Source: Cololabis saira (taxonomy: Eukaryota > Chordata > Actinopteri > Beloniformes > Belonidae). Taken from it: a DNA stretch of 64,000 nt. The stretch spans positions 36,886,401-36,950,400 of the forward strand of contig NC_084606.1 in the NCBI RefSeq assembly GCF_033807715.1. The letters run 5' to 3'. The position numbers and the translations under genes were made by a program. Shown one piece after another: positions 33,993-43,102 of the stretch. Every line of letters begins with the position of its first letter. Within the stretch, counting starts at the first letter, position 1. The notes beneath the pieces are model-generated. The model did not search any database. It saw only the letters and a list, made by a program, of their open reading frames with translations, and was not told the origin of the DNA.

Positions 33993-35249
33993 ATGAGTAA
34001 AAGGATTACAGACGCAAGCCGCTGGTCCCGGCTTCAGTTCAATGGAGATGAAAAGAACTATGAGATTTGGGAGACAAAATTCTTGGGCCACCTTCGTCTG
34101 CAAGGCCTGAAAGATGTTATCTTAAATGATCCTGAGACAGACGACGAAGCTGAGCTGGTTGATGATGCAGCCAAGAATGCCGAGGCATATGCAGAACTTA
34201 TCCAATTTCTGGATGACAAGAGCCTATCGTTGATAATGAGAGAGGCGGCTGATGATGGGCGAGTAGCGCTAAAGATTTTGAGAGACTACTATCAAGGTAG
34301 CGGCAAGCCACGTATCATCAATCTCTATACAGAACTGACGTCCCTTCAGAAATCAGACAGTGAAAGTGTCACTGAATATGTGATCCGCGCTGAAACTGCA
34401 ATCACTGCTCTGAGAAATGCCGGAGAAATATTAAGTGATGGACTATTGGTGGCTATGGTTTTAAAAGGCTTGCCAGAGTCATTCAAGCCTTTTTCTGTCC
34501 ATATCACGCAGTATGAAGCGGCAATGACTTTTGCTGAATTTAAAACAAAGTTGCGCAGCTACGAGGACACAGACAAGATGCGGGCTGCAGCAACAGCTGA
34601 CAATGTGATGAAGGTGCGCATGCAGCAGCAAAGAGGGAGACCCGACAGTGCAGGTGACCGGGCAGCAGCAGACCTGACGTGCTTCAGATGCGGCCTGAGA
34701 GGACACCTCGCCAGAGACTGCCGGCGTAAACTGTGGTGCAGTCACTGCAGGAGCGCCACGCACCGGGACACCACCTGCAGAAAGAAACAGCGCCAGCGCA
34801 GCGAGCGAGATGACGCACGTAAAGTCTACGGGGAGACAGCGGGTGAGGACCAAGAGTACGCCTTCCGAGTGAGTGAGGGGACAGCCAGTGTCAACGTGAG
34901 GGGCCTGATGGTCGACTGCGGAGCTACCTCGCATATCATCACAGACCACACAAAGTTCAAGCGGTTTGATGATGGGTTCCAGGCTGAGACTCACTGCATA
35001 GAGCTGGCACACGGTACGAGATGCAAAGGGGTTGCAGAGCGCCGCGGTGACGCAGAGGTATGTTTGACTGACAGCGGAGGCAGACAAATAAACACTATAC
35101 TGAAACAAGCCCTGTACATCCCATCCTATCCACAAGACATTTTTTTCTGTGAAGGCAGCTACTGCCAACGGGGCCACAGTGATTTTCAAAAAGGAGAAGG
35201 ACAATTTAATTCACAGAGACGGTACGAAATTCCGCATTCATGTGCATGA
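33993..35249 (+). CDS. copia gag and protease
   Basis: A 418-residue frame starting at ATG 33993. Residues 1-200 are gag-like ([56 protein letters not shown]). A CCHC knuckle [14 protein letters not shown] follows, with a second Cys/His cluster [14 protein letters not shown]. The aspartic protease motif is [10 protein letters not shown], a slight variant of the usual D-S-G-A with Cys for Ser. The authentic frame ends at the T run at 35140-35146; the last residues come from the shifted frame. Confidence 0.92.
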   Translation: MSKRITDASRWSRLQFNGDEKNYEIWETKFLGHLRLQGLKDVILNDPETDDEAELVDDAAKNAEAYAELIQFLDDKSLSLIMREAADDGRVALKILRDYYQGSGKPRIINLYTELTSLQKSDSESVTEYVIRAETAITALRNAGEILSDGLLVAMVLKGLPESFKPFSVHITQYEAAMTFAEFKTKLRSYEDTDKMRAAATADNVMKVRMQQQRGRPDSAGDRAAADLTCFRCGLRGHLARDCRRKLWCSHCRSATHRDTTCRKKQRQRSERDDARKVYGETAGEDQEYAFRVSEGTASVNVRGLMVDCGATSHIITDHTKFKRFDDGFQAETHCIELAHGTRCKGVAERRGDAEVCLTDSGGRQINTILKQALYIPSYPQDIFFCEGSYCQRGHSDFQKGEGQFNSQRRYEIPHSCA

Positions 35250-38004
35250 CAGATTGTATTACTTGCACACAGTGAATGATAATGATGAATGTGATGATCA
35301 GTGCATGGGGTGTTTTGATATGCAGACTTGGCATGAGGTCCTTGGACATTGCAACTATGATGACATTCAGAAACTGCAGAGTGTGGTTAACGGGATGAAA
35401 ATTAAAGGTTCAATAAACAAACCTCCACATTGTGAAGTGTGCACCCTGGGAAAACTTTATCAAACGAGAAACAGAAATCCTGACGCAAGAGCTAGAACAC
35501 CTTTAGAACTGGTACACACGGATTTGGCAGGGCCAATCCACCCAGAGTCGAGAGATGGGCACAAATATGCCCTCTCATTTACTGATGATTTTTCTAGTAC
35601 AGTTTTTGTGTATTTTTTGAAAAACAAAAGTGACACATCACATGCAACGGAGAAGTTTCTGGCTGACATAGCGCCATATGGTAAAGTTAAATGTTTCAGA
35701 TCGGACAATGGTACTGAATTCACAGGTAAAGGTTACCAGGCTCTACTCATTAAACAGGGGATTAGACATGAAACATCAGCACCTTACTCTCCCCACCAGA
35801 ATGGCACTGCTGAGCGCAACTGGCGCACACTTTTTGATATGGCACGATGTATGATTATTGAAAGCAACCTGCCAAAACAACTGTGGACTTATGCAGTTCA
35901 GACTGCCGCTGTGGTTAGAAACAGATGTTTCAACAAACGTACAAAACAGACACCAATAGAAGCATTGACAGGCAAGAGGCCTAATTTATCTAGGATGCAG
36001 AAATTTGGGTCAGAGTGTTTTGTTTATGTTCGAGAGAAAAGAAAACTAGACCCAAGATGTGAGAAGGGTGTTTTCATCGGGTATGACAAGAACAGTCCCG
36101 CATACATCATTTACTTCCCTGAGACTAAGAGGGTGCAGAAGCACAGGGTGGTAAAGTTTGTAGCCAAGATGGGTGTAGAGCAACAGACTCAAGTGAATTT
36201 AATGCCTATAGATGACTTTGTACAGTACAAATCCAGGAGTCCAGAGCACCATGTCCCACTAGAACATGAAGTGAAGTCTGAAGCAAGTTGCCACCAGTCG
36301 GTTCCAGTAGAGGTCAAGTGTGAGCCTGAAGTGGGTGAAGTTAGTCGTTACCCTTCTAGAGAAAGGAGGATGCCAGACAGGTACACAGATTGTAGAACGT
36401 CTGAGGAGATGGATCATGTTCAGAGTAACATAGACTACTGTTATCGAGTCATGTGTGACATACCAGTTTCATTCACAGAAGCTGTAACATCAGATAAGTC
36501 AACAGAGTGGGTCAGAGCGATGGATGAGGAGATTCATTCACTTAGAGAGAACAACACATTTACCCTAACTAGCCTACCTGAGGGCAAGAAAGTAGTGGGG
36601 GGTAGATGGGTGTATGCTATTAAAAACAATCCTGATGGTTCTGAGAAATACAAGGCCCGCTATGTTGCAAAAGGCTACAGTCAAAAGATGGGTGTAGATT
36701 ATGTGGAGACTTTTTCCCCCACAGCTAACTTGACTAGCATCAGAGTGCTAATGCAGAAAGCAGCACATGAAAATTTGGTTCTGCACCAAATGGATGTAAA
36801 AACAGCCTACTTAAATGCACCGATAGACAAGGAGATTTACATAGAACAACCAGAGGGGTATGAGGTGCAATCTCAAACCAATGAAAAGCTGGTGTGTAAA
36901 CTAGAAAGGTCACTGTATGGGCTAAAACAATCAGGCAGGAATTGGAACAGAGTTTTACATGACTATCTAACCAAAAACCAGTTTGTACAGAACCAAGCTG
37001 ACCACTGTGTTTACACAAGGGAGACAGAACACAACAAGGTGATCATGGTTATTTGGATTGACGACTTACTCATTGCAGCAAGTGATGAAAATTCATTGAA
37101 TATTGTAAAAGACATGCTTACAGCAAGGTTCAAAATGAAGGATCTGGGAAAACTTGGACATTTTCTTGGTATTGATTTTAACCAGAGTGAAGACTGTGTA
37201 ACAATGTCTCAGACAAAGTATGTGGGAAAAATCCTTGAGAGGTTTTACATGGAAAATTGTAAACCTAGATCTACACCGTGTGAGCAAAAACTTAACTACA
37301 CGGATGATGCAGTACTCATGAGTGATGTCACAAGATACAGAGAGGCGGTAGGAAGCCTCATCTATCTGACTGTCTGTACCAGACCTGATTTGAGCTTTAT
37401 AATAAGCAAACTGTCACAATATTTCTCTAAACCGACAGAACAGCAATGGAGTACGGTTAAACATGTTCTAAGGTATCTAAAAGGTACAAGTGACAAAGTA
37501 CTATGTTACAGGAGAAGTGATGAGAACCTAGGGATACAAGCGTACAGTGATGCAGATTGGGCTGCTGATACCTCTGATAGACGAAGTACATCTGGTTACT
37601 GTGTAAGCTTAACCAAAGATGGCGCTTTAGTGTCATGGAAAACCAAAAAGCAGCCAACGGTAGCACTGTCCACTTGTGAGTCAGAGTATATAGCACTCGC
37701 TTCTACTATCCAAGAATGCCTATACCTTACTCATTTCCTAGAGGGGATTGATAAGCATCCTTATGCAATACCTAAGGTATACGAGGACAACCAAGGCACT
37801 GTTTGTTTAGCTAAAAATTCTGTCAGCAGACAGAGGTGTAAACATGTGGATATCAAGTACCACTTCATTCGATCCACTGTAAACAATGGCAAAATGATCT
37901 TGACGTATTGTCAGACCAATGAAATGGTTGCAGACCTATTTACCAAACCTGCAACAAAATTTAAGTTGAAACAGTTTGATGAATTTATGTTTGGAGTTAA
38001 TTAA
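35149..38004 (+). CDS. copia integrase, reverse transcriptase and RNase H
   Basis: A 951-residue open frame with no internal stop. The integrase zinc region ([17 protein letters not shown]) is followed by the catalytic core [19 protein letters not shown] and [10 protein letters not shown] (D, D, E). The RT has [40 protein letters not shown] and the catalytic [10 protein letters not shown]. RNase H has [31 protein letters not shown] and [10 protein letters not shown]. Only a start is missing, since it is normally fused to gag-protease. All catalytic residues are present, so this is potentially competent apart from the 1-bp shift. Confidence 0.95.
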   Translation: MKAATANGATVIFKKEKDNLIHRDGTKFRIHVHDRLYYLHTVNDNDECDDQCMGCFDMQTWHEVLGHCNYDDIQKLQSVVNGMKIKGSINKPPHCEVCTLGKLYQTRNRNPDARARTPLELVHTDLAGPIHPESRDGHKYALSFTDDFSSTVFVYFLKNKSDTSHATEKFLADIAPYGKVKCFRSDNGTEFTGKGYQALLIKQGIRHETSAPYSPHQNGTAERNWRTLFDMARCMIIESNLPKQLWTYAVQTAAVVRNRCFNKRTKQTPIEALTGKRPNLSRMQKFGSECFVYVREKRKLDPRCEKGVFIGYDKNSPAYIIYFPETKRVQKHRVVKFVAKMGVEQQTQVNLMPIDDFVQYKSRSPEHHVPLEHEVKSEASCHQSVPVEVKCEPEVGEVSRYPSRERRMPDRYTDCRTSEEMDHVQSNIDYCYRVMCDIPVSFTEAVTSDKSTEWVRAMDEEIHSLRENNTFTLTSLPEGKKVVGGRWVYAIKNNPDGSEKYKARYVAKGYSQKMGVDYVETFSPTANLTSIRVLMQKAAHENLVLHQMDVKTAYLNAPIDKEIYIEQPEGYEVQSQTNEKLVCKLERSLYGLKQSGRNWNRVLHDYLTKNQFVQNQADHCVYTRETEHNKVIMVIWIDDLLIAASDENSLNIVKDMLTARFKMKDLGKLGHFLGIDFNQSEDCVTMSQTKYVGKILERFYMENCKPRSTPCEQKLNYTDDAVLMSDVTRYREAVGSLIYLTVCTRPDLSFIISKLSQYFSKPTEQQWSTVKHVLRYLKGTSDKVLCYRRSDENLGIQAYSDADWAADTSDRRSTSGYCVSLTKDGALVSWKTKKQPTVALSTCESEYIALASTIQECLYLTHFLEGIDKHPYAIPKVYEDNQGTVCLAKNSVSRQRCKHVDIKYHFIRSTVNNGKMILTYCQTNEMVADLFTKPATKFKLKQFDEFMFGVN

Positions 38005-38039
38005 GTTTTCTTTTGGAACAATGTGAGAGCAAGTGGGGG

Positions 38040-38301
38040 TGTTGAGACAGAGTGCTCTCAATTATTTGTGTTTGTTTGAACTCAAGCTGTGTGTCACTTG
38101 TTAATTGTTTGATCTGATTGACCAGACAGGTGCTGTGATTTGTGGGTGTGTCAATAAATGGCTGCGCATCCACAGCTGATTGCAGTTGTTGGATCGAGTG
38201 AAACGAAATACTGAATGAAGCTCTGTTATTCCCGTTTTTCCGGTGTATATCTTTATTCTGGTTTACCACGCCAAGCCGCCTGCTGCATAACCCTGTCAAC
38301 A
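38040..38301 (+). repeat. copia 3' LTR
   Basis: 262 bp, preceded by the purine tract AGTGGGGG (38032-38039). One difference from the 5' LTR. Confidence 0.95.
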
Positions 38302-38704
38302 ATCACACTTAAAAGTAACTTCACTTCTCTGTCACTCCAAATGAAAGACTCTTGTTCCATCTTGGAAGTAACTGGAAGTCACACGTGTCATTTGTTGATG
38401 TTTTTTCCAGGATTCTTATTGGCTAGCATGACTTTATCTTCTTGTTACACTGCCCCCTGTAGGTTTGGCTGCTCATAACACCTTAACAGCATATCTATGC
38501 AGGTTCGTGTAAATGAAGAGATTTTTTGAAACGTAGAAATATCGTTTTGTGTAAATACCGGGCTATGTGTAAACGTGGCCTCAGATCGCACATGGCTCTT
38601 TCTGCCTTTGGGAGGGGGAATTGTTACCATGGTAACAACTCCTGTCAAAGCAGCAGTAGCAGCGCACCGCTCCACTCTTTGCCATTTATCCTGACCGAAA
38701 CAAG

Positions 38705-38810
38705 ATGACATTATATATTAATATGATATACGAATATTACAATATTAATATTATATAATAATATTATTATACGTAATAATTATAATAATATATAAAAATT
38801 ATACTTATGA
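38705..38810. repeat. AT-rich low-complexity tract
   Basis: Alternating ATATTA/TAATAT words with palindromic potential, inside the outer MITE right arm. Confidence 0.7.
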
Positions 38811-39134
38811 CATATACGTATGTGCACAGCACTTCGCAACCAAACACCGCTACATTGCATTGTGGGAAGTTTCTGCTTAGCCAGTGTCCATCAATCCAAA
38901 CAATAAATTTCTCCGGAATAAGTATGGATAGCGCATACTATTGTGTATGTACTAATGTTTCGGATGCACTAAAAAATCTCACATACTGTTTTTGATACTC
39001 ATTAAGGTGGAAGTATGCAATTTCGGACGCAGCCATAATAATCTTCAATCAGTGAATATGGTGTTTAGTTTGTCAGTTATTACGGAGATTATGGAGGTAT
39101 TTCTATCGTGCTATGGATGCTGGTATAATAATAA

Positions 39135-39300
39135 TTAAAGCTACAAGCAGCAATGAAAGGGCCCTCATACTCTTGTGCACGTTCAGGCTGCAGTGGAAGC
39201 GCTTGTATGACTTGCATTTTTGCTGGTGGGTGCTGGATGTCATGTAGTGTCGTTTCGCACGAGATTCAGCAATTCAGCAAAGTAGATTCAACAGCGGTAA
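39135..39300 (+). repeat. Dispersed repeat head
   Basis: TAATTAAAGCTACAAGCAGC, then AATGAAAGGGCCCTC, is the same head as at 41597 (AATTAAAGCTGCAAGC). Only a short 5' part is present before the CA tract. Confidence 0.55.
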
Positions 39301-39313
39301 CGGACATGAACGC

Positions 39314-39419
<106 letters not shown>

Positions 39420-39490
39420 TAATAATCAATATCTAAACAAATTTGGATGTTCATCTGAGAAAAAGGAGGCTATAGTTCTATAGTTCATAA

Positions 39491-39682
39491 CCAAGATCAT
39501 TCTTTCTTCCATCTTGATCGTATCTGATCTACAACAGTAGAATTGAATTTTTTTTTATTTCACCGTGTGCCCTGTGACGGCATCTCAGCGTTGTCCAATA
39601 GGAGAGAAGGTGCTGGAAGGAGAAAAAAAACTTGCAGCTTGTAGATCAGAGACGATCAAGATGGAAGAAAGAATGATCTTGG
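39491..39682. repeat. 44-bp inverted repeat with 104-bp loop
   Basis: The left arm 39491-39534 and the right arm 39639-39682 are reverse complements at 43 of 44 positions, starting CCAAGATCATTCTTTCTTCC. The loop is AT-rich, then CAATAGG-containing. No target duplication was found. It could be a small MITE or a hairpin RNA source. Confidence 0.85.
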
Positions 39683-39826
39683 CTGTGAGTCTGTGTGAGG
39701 AGCTGTGGGATGAGACTGCAGGCCTATCGGGACATCAATAAAAAGGGACAAAAGTGGAGAGAATTTCCCAGAATTTGGACATACTGTGTGTTTAAAAGTG
39801 GTAGAAATGTGATATTCTTTTGCTCT

Positions 39827-39997
39827 TTTAAAGGAGCTTGAGGCAGGATTGAGGCAGGATTTATGAAAAAAATTTGTATACGTTTTAAGTTTTCTAGTAA
39901 TAATGTCAGATGAAGCGTTCCAAACCCAAAAGAATGAGGTGGTGAAGGGTGGTGCTAGAGAGTCTCATTTCTTAAAAGGAGCCTCATGCTCCTTTAA
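39827..39997. mobile_element. Short MITE, TTTAAAGGAGC family
   Basis: The ends TTTAAAGGAGCTTGAGGC and GCCTCATGCTCCTTTAA are inverted copies. The first about 105 bp recur at 63798-63904. There is no coding capacity. Confidence 0.65.
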
Positions 39998-40089
39998 CAA
40001 TAAAATGTTAATTTAAAATAAAATATAGCATCAATAAATCAATATATGGTTATGAAAAGACTGACATGACCAACATAGTTCAGGTTTTT

Positions 40090-40320
40090 TAATCAAATAC
40101 GATTCAGCCTGAAGTAGACCTGGTCATCATGGAGCTGTAGCTCCCGAACAAGCCTGTATTCCCGCAAATCCTGTCTTCTCATGAGGATTTCATGGACCCT
40201 CCTTGCTGCTGCTGCTCGTCTCCTCCTCCTCCTCCTCAGATGAAGAACTAAAGCCAGGGCTTTTCTTTGAAGCAGGGACACATGCATCTTGCAAACCGAG
40301 CTGTAGCTACTGTACGTCCA
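40090..40320 (-). pseudogene. Possible PIF/Harbinger N-terminal fragment
   Basis: The minus strand reads an Arg tract (LRRRRRRRAAAARRVHEIL), then REYRLVRELQLHDDQVYFRL and NRI before stop. An Arg-rich stretch followed by an acidic EFHxLVxELRL-like segment is the usual start of HARBI1-type nucleases. Only this N-terminal part exists and no catalytic domain follows. The call rests on resemblance only. Confidence 0.4.
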
Positions 40321-40589
40321 AATGAGTGGGAAAACGGCGCCAGACCAGAAAAACTTTTTTTCGGTCGCCAAGCAACTTGCAACAAATGTGTATGCGATGT
40401 GCGCAGACGTACCCTGCTCTGCGCCGAGTCTGCGCCGACTCTGCGCCCACCCCGGCGCAAACCAAGTTCTAGGTGAAAGCCGCTTTGTGCCGTCTTGTGT
40501 CCACTTGCGCCCTTTGTCGCCGCGCAAACTCGCCGGCGTGCGCACTGTTGCGCGCCGCCGACCTCGGGCCCCGAAGCACCCACGGTTCC

Positions 40590-41990
40590 GGCGCCTATGC
40601 TCTATATCAAACCATTCAAAAGTTATTGCAGAAAATCGGAACTATAACATATCGACCAATCAGAAGAAGGGGCGGGGCTAATTTGCACCAATTAATGTGA
40701 AGGAGTCAAAATCGAGTCTGATGACACCACCCATGACTCTCTATGGAAAACCATAAAAGTTATGGCAGAAAATCGGAACTGCCGAAGGAATGGTATAAAT
40801 TGCGCCAAAATTACACAATGAAAGGGGTACGGTGGCGCAGCTGGTAGTGCAGCTGTCTCACAGCAGGAAGGTCCTGGGTTCTTTCCCGCCGGGGACGCTG
40901 TGGGTGCTGAAGTGCGTGTTAGTTCCCCCATGACTTCAGCGCCCACACCCTGGGTGGGGTTGGCGAAAGGACCTTTCTGTGTGGAGTTTGCATGTTTTCC
41001 TCGTGTTCCCTTGGGTAGCAATGTGAGCTACCCTCACAAAAACATGCACACAGTCCTGGGCTATACATGCCCTCTCTGGCCAGCCGGGGATGCCAGATGG
41101 GGTGGGGAGGATCCGGCCGGAATAACGTGATCCTTCCACGTGCTACGTCCGGCCGGAGAAACCCCACCCTTTCTGGTGAAAAGATGCTCACTCCTCAGGT
41201 TAAGGAGGAGACCTGAGCTCAGTGTAGGGCCTTCCCGGGGTTGGCAGAGGATGGAAATGCCCAGGACTGTCACTTAGGTAGGAGCACTGGGTGATAAAAA
41301 TGGGAAAAAATCAGGGATAAAAAATATTTTAAAAAAATAAAAAATTACACGATTAATTGAAAATGGCCGACTTCCTGTTCGGTTCCGGCCATGACGCGAA
41401 GAGACTTTTCTTTAAGTTGCGACATGATAGAGGTGTGTACCGGTTTTCGTGCATGTACGTCAAACCGTATTGTGGGGCTTGATGCACAAAGTTTTCTAGG
41501 GGGGCGCTGTTGAGCCATTTTGCCTTTGCATTAATGCAAACGTTTAAGGGGGCAAAAAGGCCCTTCTTTTGTCAGAAGGAAAAGAAAGAAAGAATAATTA
41601 AAGCTGCAAGCATCGATGAACGGGCCCTCGCATATCAGAAATGACACCACCCACGACTTTGAACTATGAAATATCGACCAATCAGAAGAAGGGGCGGGAC
41701 TAATTTGCCCCAATTATGGTCAAGGACTCAAAACCATGTCTTATGACACCACCCATGAGTCTTTATGTCAAACCATTCAAAAGTTATTGCAGAAAATCGG
41801 AAGTATCACATATCGACCAATCAGAAGAAGGGGCGGGGCTAATTCATGCCAATGAAGGTCAAGTACTCAATACCAAGTCCAATGACACCACCCACGACTC
41901 TTTATATCAAACCATTGAAAAGTTATAGCAGAAAATAGGAACTATCATATATGGACAAATCAGATGAAAGGGGGGCATATGTGCATTCCC
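40590..41990 (+). repeat. About 140-bp tandem repeat family
   Basis: Units repeat GACACCACCCATGACTC, GTTATTGCAGAAAATCGGAA and CGACCAATCAGAAGAAGGGG at roughly 140-bp spacing: two units before and at least three after a SINE insertion. A head AATTAAAGCTGCAAGC lies at 41597. The function is unknown. Confidence 0.75.
40817..41340 (+). mobile_element. tRNA-derived SINE
   Basis: The 5' part carries Pol III promoter boxes: GGTGGCGCAGCTGGTAGTGC (box A region) and GGTCCTGGGTTC (box B region). The body contains GTGTGGAGTTTGCATGTTTT, seen in many fish SINEs, and the element ends in an A-rich tail. Ten-bp direct repeats AAAATTACAC flank it (40807-40816 and 41341-41350). Confidence 0.85.
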
Positions 41991-42188
41991 TGTTATAAGT
42001 ACTACCTCATTTCATATGCACAATTTTTTTTATTTTATATAAGTTTATATTATATATTTAACAAAACCGTGAGGATGATCACTGAATTATCAGTCTTTTT
42101 ACTTTAAGATTTGTTAAAATTATTATAACGTCTGATATCCAGAATGTGTAAGGAAAGAAAGCACAGGTATATTAGAGATGTAACTTTT

Positions 42189-42202
42189 AGTTTCGTTTCA
42201 TT
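42189..42202 (-). promoter_or_regulatory. Near-ISRE element upstream of the GTPase gene
   Basis: On the minus strand this reads AATGAAACGAAACT, two GAAAC half-sites one base apart. A canonical interferon response element has two bases between GAAA boxes, so this is an imperfect match. Its place just before a candidate first exon of an interferon-induced family is suggestive. Confidence 0.35.
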
Positions 42203-42205
42203 CTA

Positions 42206-42234
42206 GTTATCGTCAAGACTGGTACGCCTTGTCG
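42206..42234 (+). other. Candidate leader exon of GVIN-like gene
   Basis: A short stretch ends at a strong donor, TCG|GTGAGT (42235). It contains no ATG. The next clear exon starts near 43103. Other small exons may be missed. Confidence 0.3.
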
Positions 42235-43102
42235 GTGAGTGGCTGTAAATTAGCATTGCTAATATTGTAAAACAAGCATAAATATCACATAAATAAGTGT
42301 ACAATTTCAGTTGTTGATTCCGGTTTTTGTATTTGTGTTTCATTTCCAGGTTTACAACCTAACTAACACTCAGAGTCACAGTAGGCTAGTGTAGCTGTAG
42401 CAGGCAGGCTAACTAGTGTGTGGATGTGTGTGTGTGGAAAATAAACTTCATAAAGTGACACGAGTTGTATCCGCTGTACTTTTCCTGATAACCCTTCCAG
42501 TGGGGAGTTTATTAAGCCATAGTAGGTAGTTTAATAAAAAACTATTTAACAATGATGGTAATCAATAATACAGGTGAGTACAGCACAGAAAATGATTCAT
42601 CAATATTAGTTGCATTAAACCTGTTCAGAGTTTCTGGGTCTGCAGGAGCAGATCCAGTAACCAGGCAGGGGAGTTAAAACAATCAAGTATTTTGTTAACT
42701 GACTATGTCAGAAAAAGTTGAAAGTTGAAAGCTTTGTGAACTACCGTAAACATGTAGCACAAAGAAGACACTATTGGCTGTAATTGTTTATTTATTTATT
42801 CATTGTGAGTGCACATGGTACCTGGAGCAGAAATCTGGGTCTTTAACCCAGTTGTCTAGTAACCCAGTTGATGATAATCAATGCAGTCGTCACCATCCCT
42901 GTTCCCATATTTTGTTTGTTGAGAAACAGTTCTCCTGGCTTTGTTGGACTTTATTGAACTTGTTTCAACGGTTCAGATAATCAACAGTTGTGTTTAATAT
43001 TTATGGGGAAGCTGCTTGATTTTAAACACTAAGCTCTTGTAACTGTGGCAGTTTAAGGGCATGAGGCAATTATTTTTATATATATTTTCTGTATCTCCAC
43101 AG
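42235..43102 (+). other. Probable first intron of GVIN-like gene
   Basis: Begins GTGAGT and ends TTTTCTGTATCTCCACAG. Contains no recognised gene or mobile element. Confidence 0.4.

Larger units (their letters stand above)
33669..38301 (+). mobile_element. Ty1/copia retrotransposon, near intact
   Basis: Two 262-bp LTRs (33669-33930 and 38040-38301), TG...CA ends, one visible difference between them, a primer site, gag-protease and integrase-RT-RNase H order, and a G-rich tract at the 3' LTR. Flanks are GTCAC and ATCAC, a 5-bp target duplication with one mismatch. Integrase before RT defines copia. A single extra T near 35140-35146 shifts the frame between protease and integrase. The insertion is recent. 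Confidence 0.95.
23322..38584. mobile_element. Inner MITE, split by LINE and copia
   Basis: The left end CTCAGTCCCCGTTTACACG (23322-23340) and right end GTGTAAACGTGGCCTCAG (38567-38584) are inverted copies, and both are followed inward by related AAAACGATA-like sequence. The left arm runs to about 23495, where the LINE tail starts. The right arm resumes at 38302 after the copia LTR. Confidence 0.6.
23214..39032. mobile_element. Outer MITE, split by a 15 kb nest
   Basis: The left end TGTGTCCGAAATGCCATACT (about 23216-23235) and the right end AGTATGCAATTTCGGACGC (39012-39030) are inverted copies. TIRs of the form GCGTCCGAAAT..CATACT mark a widespread fish MITE. Everything between is explained as later insertions. 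No clear target duplication was found. Confidence 0.55.

Noticed and set aside
35139..35149. Programmed -1 frameshift in the copia
   Set aside because: The pol frame is reached only by a +1 (or -2) change, so a -1 slip on the T run would enter the wrong frame.
34479..35204. A 241-residue minus-strand frame
   Set aside because: Shadow of the copia gag-protease frame.
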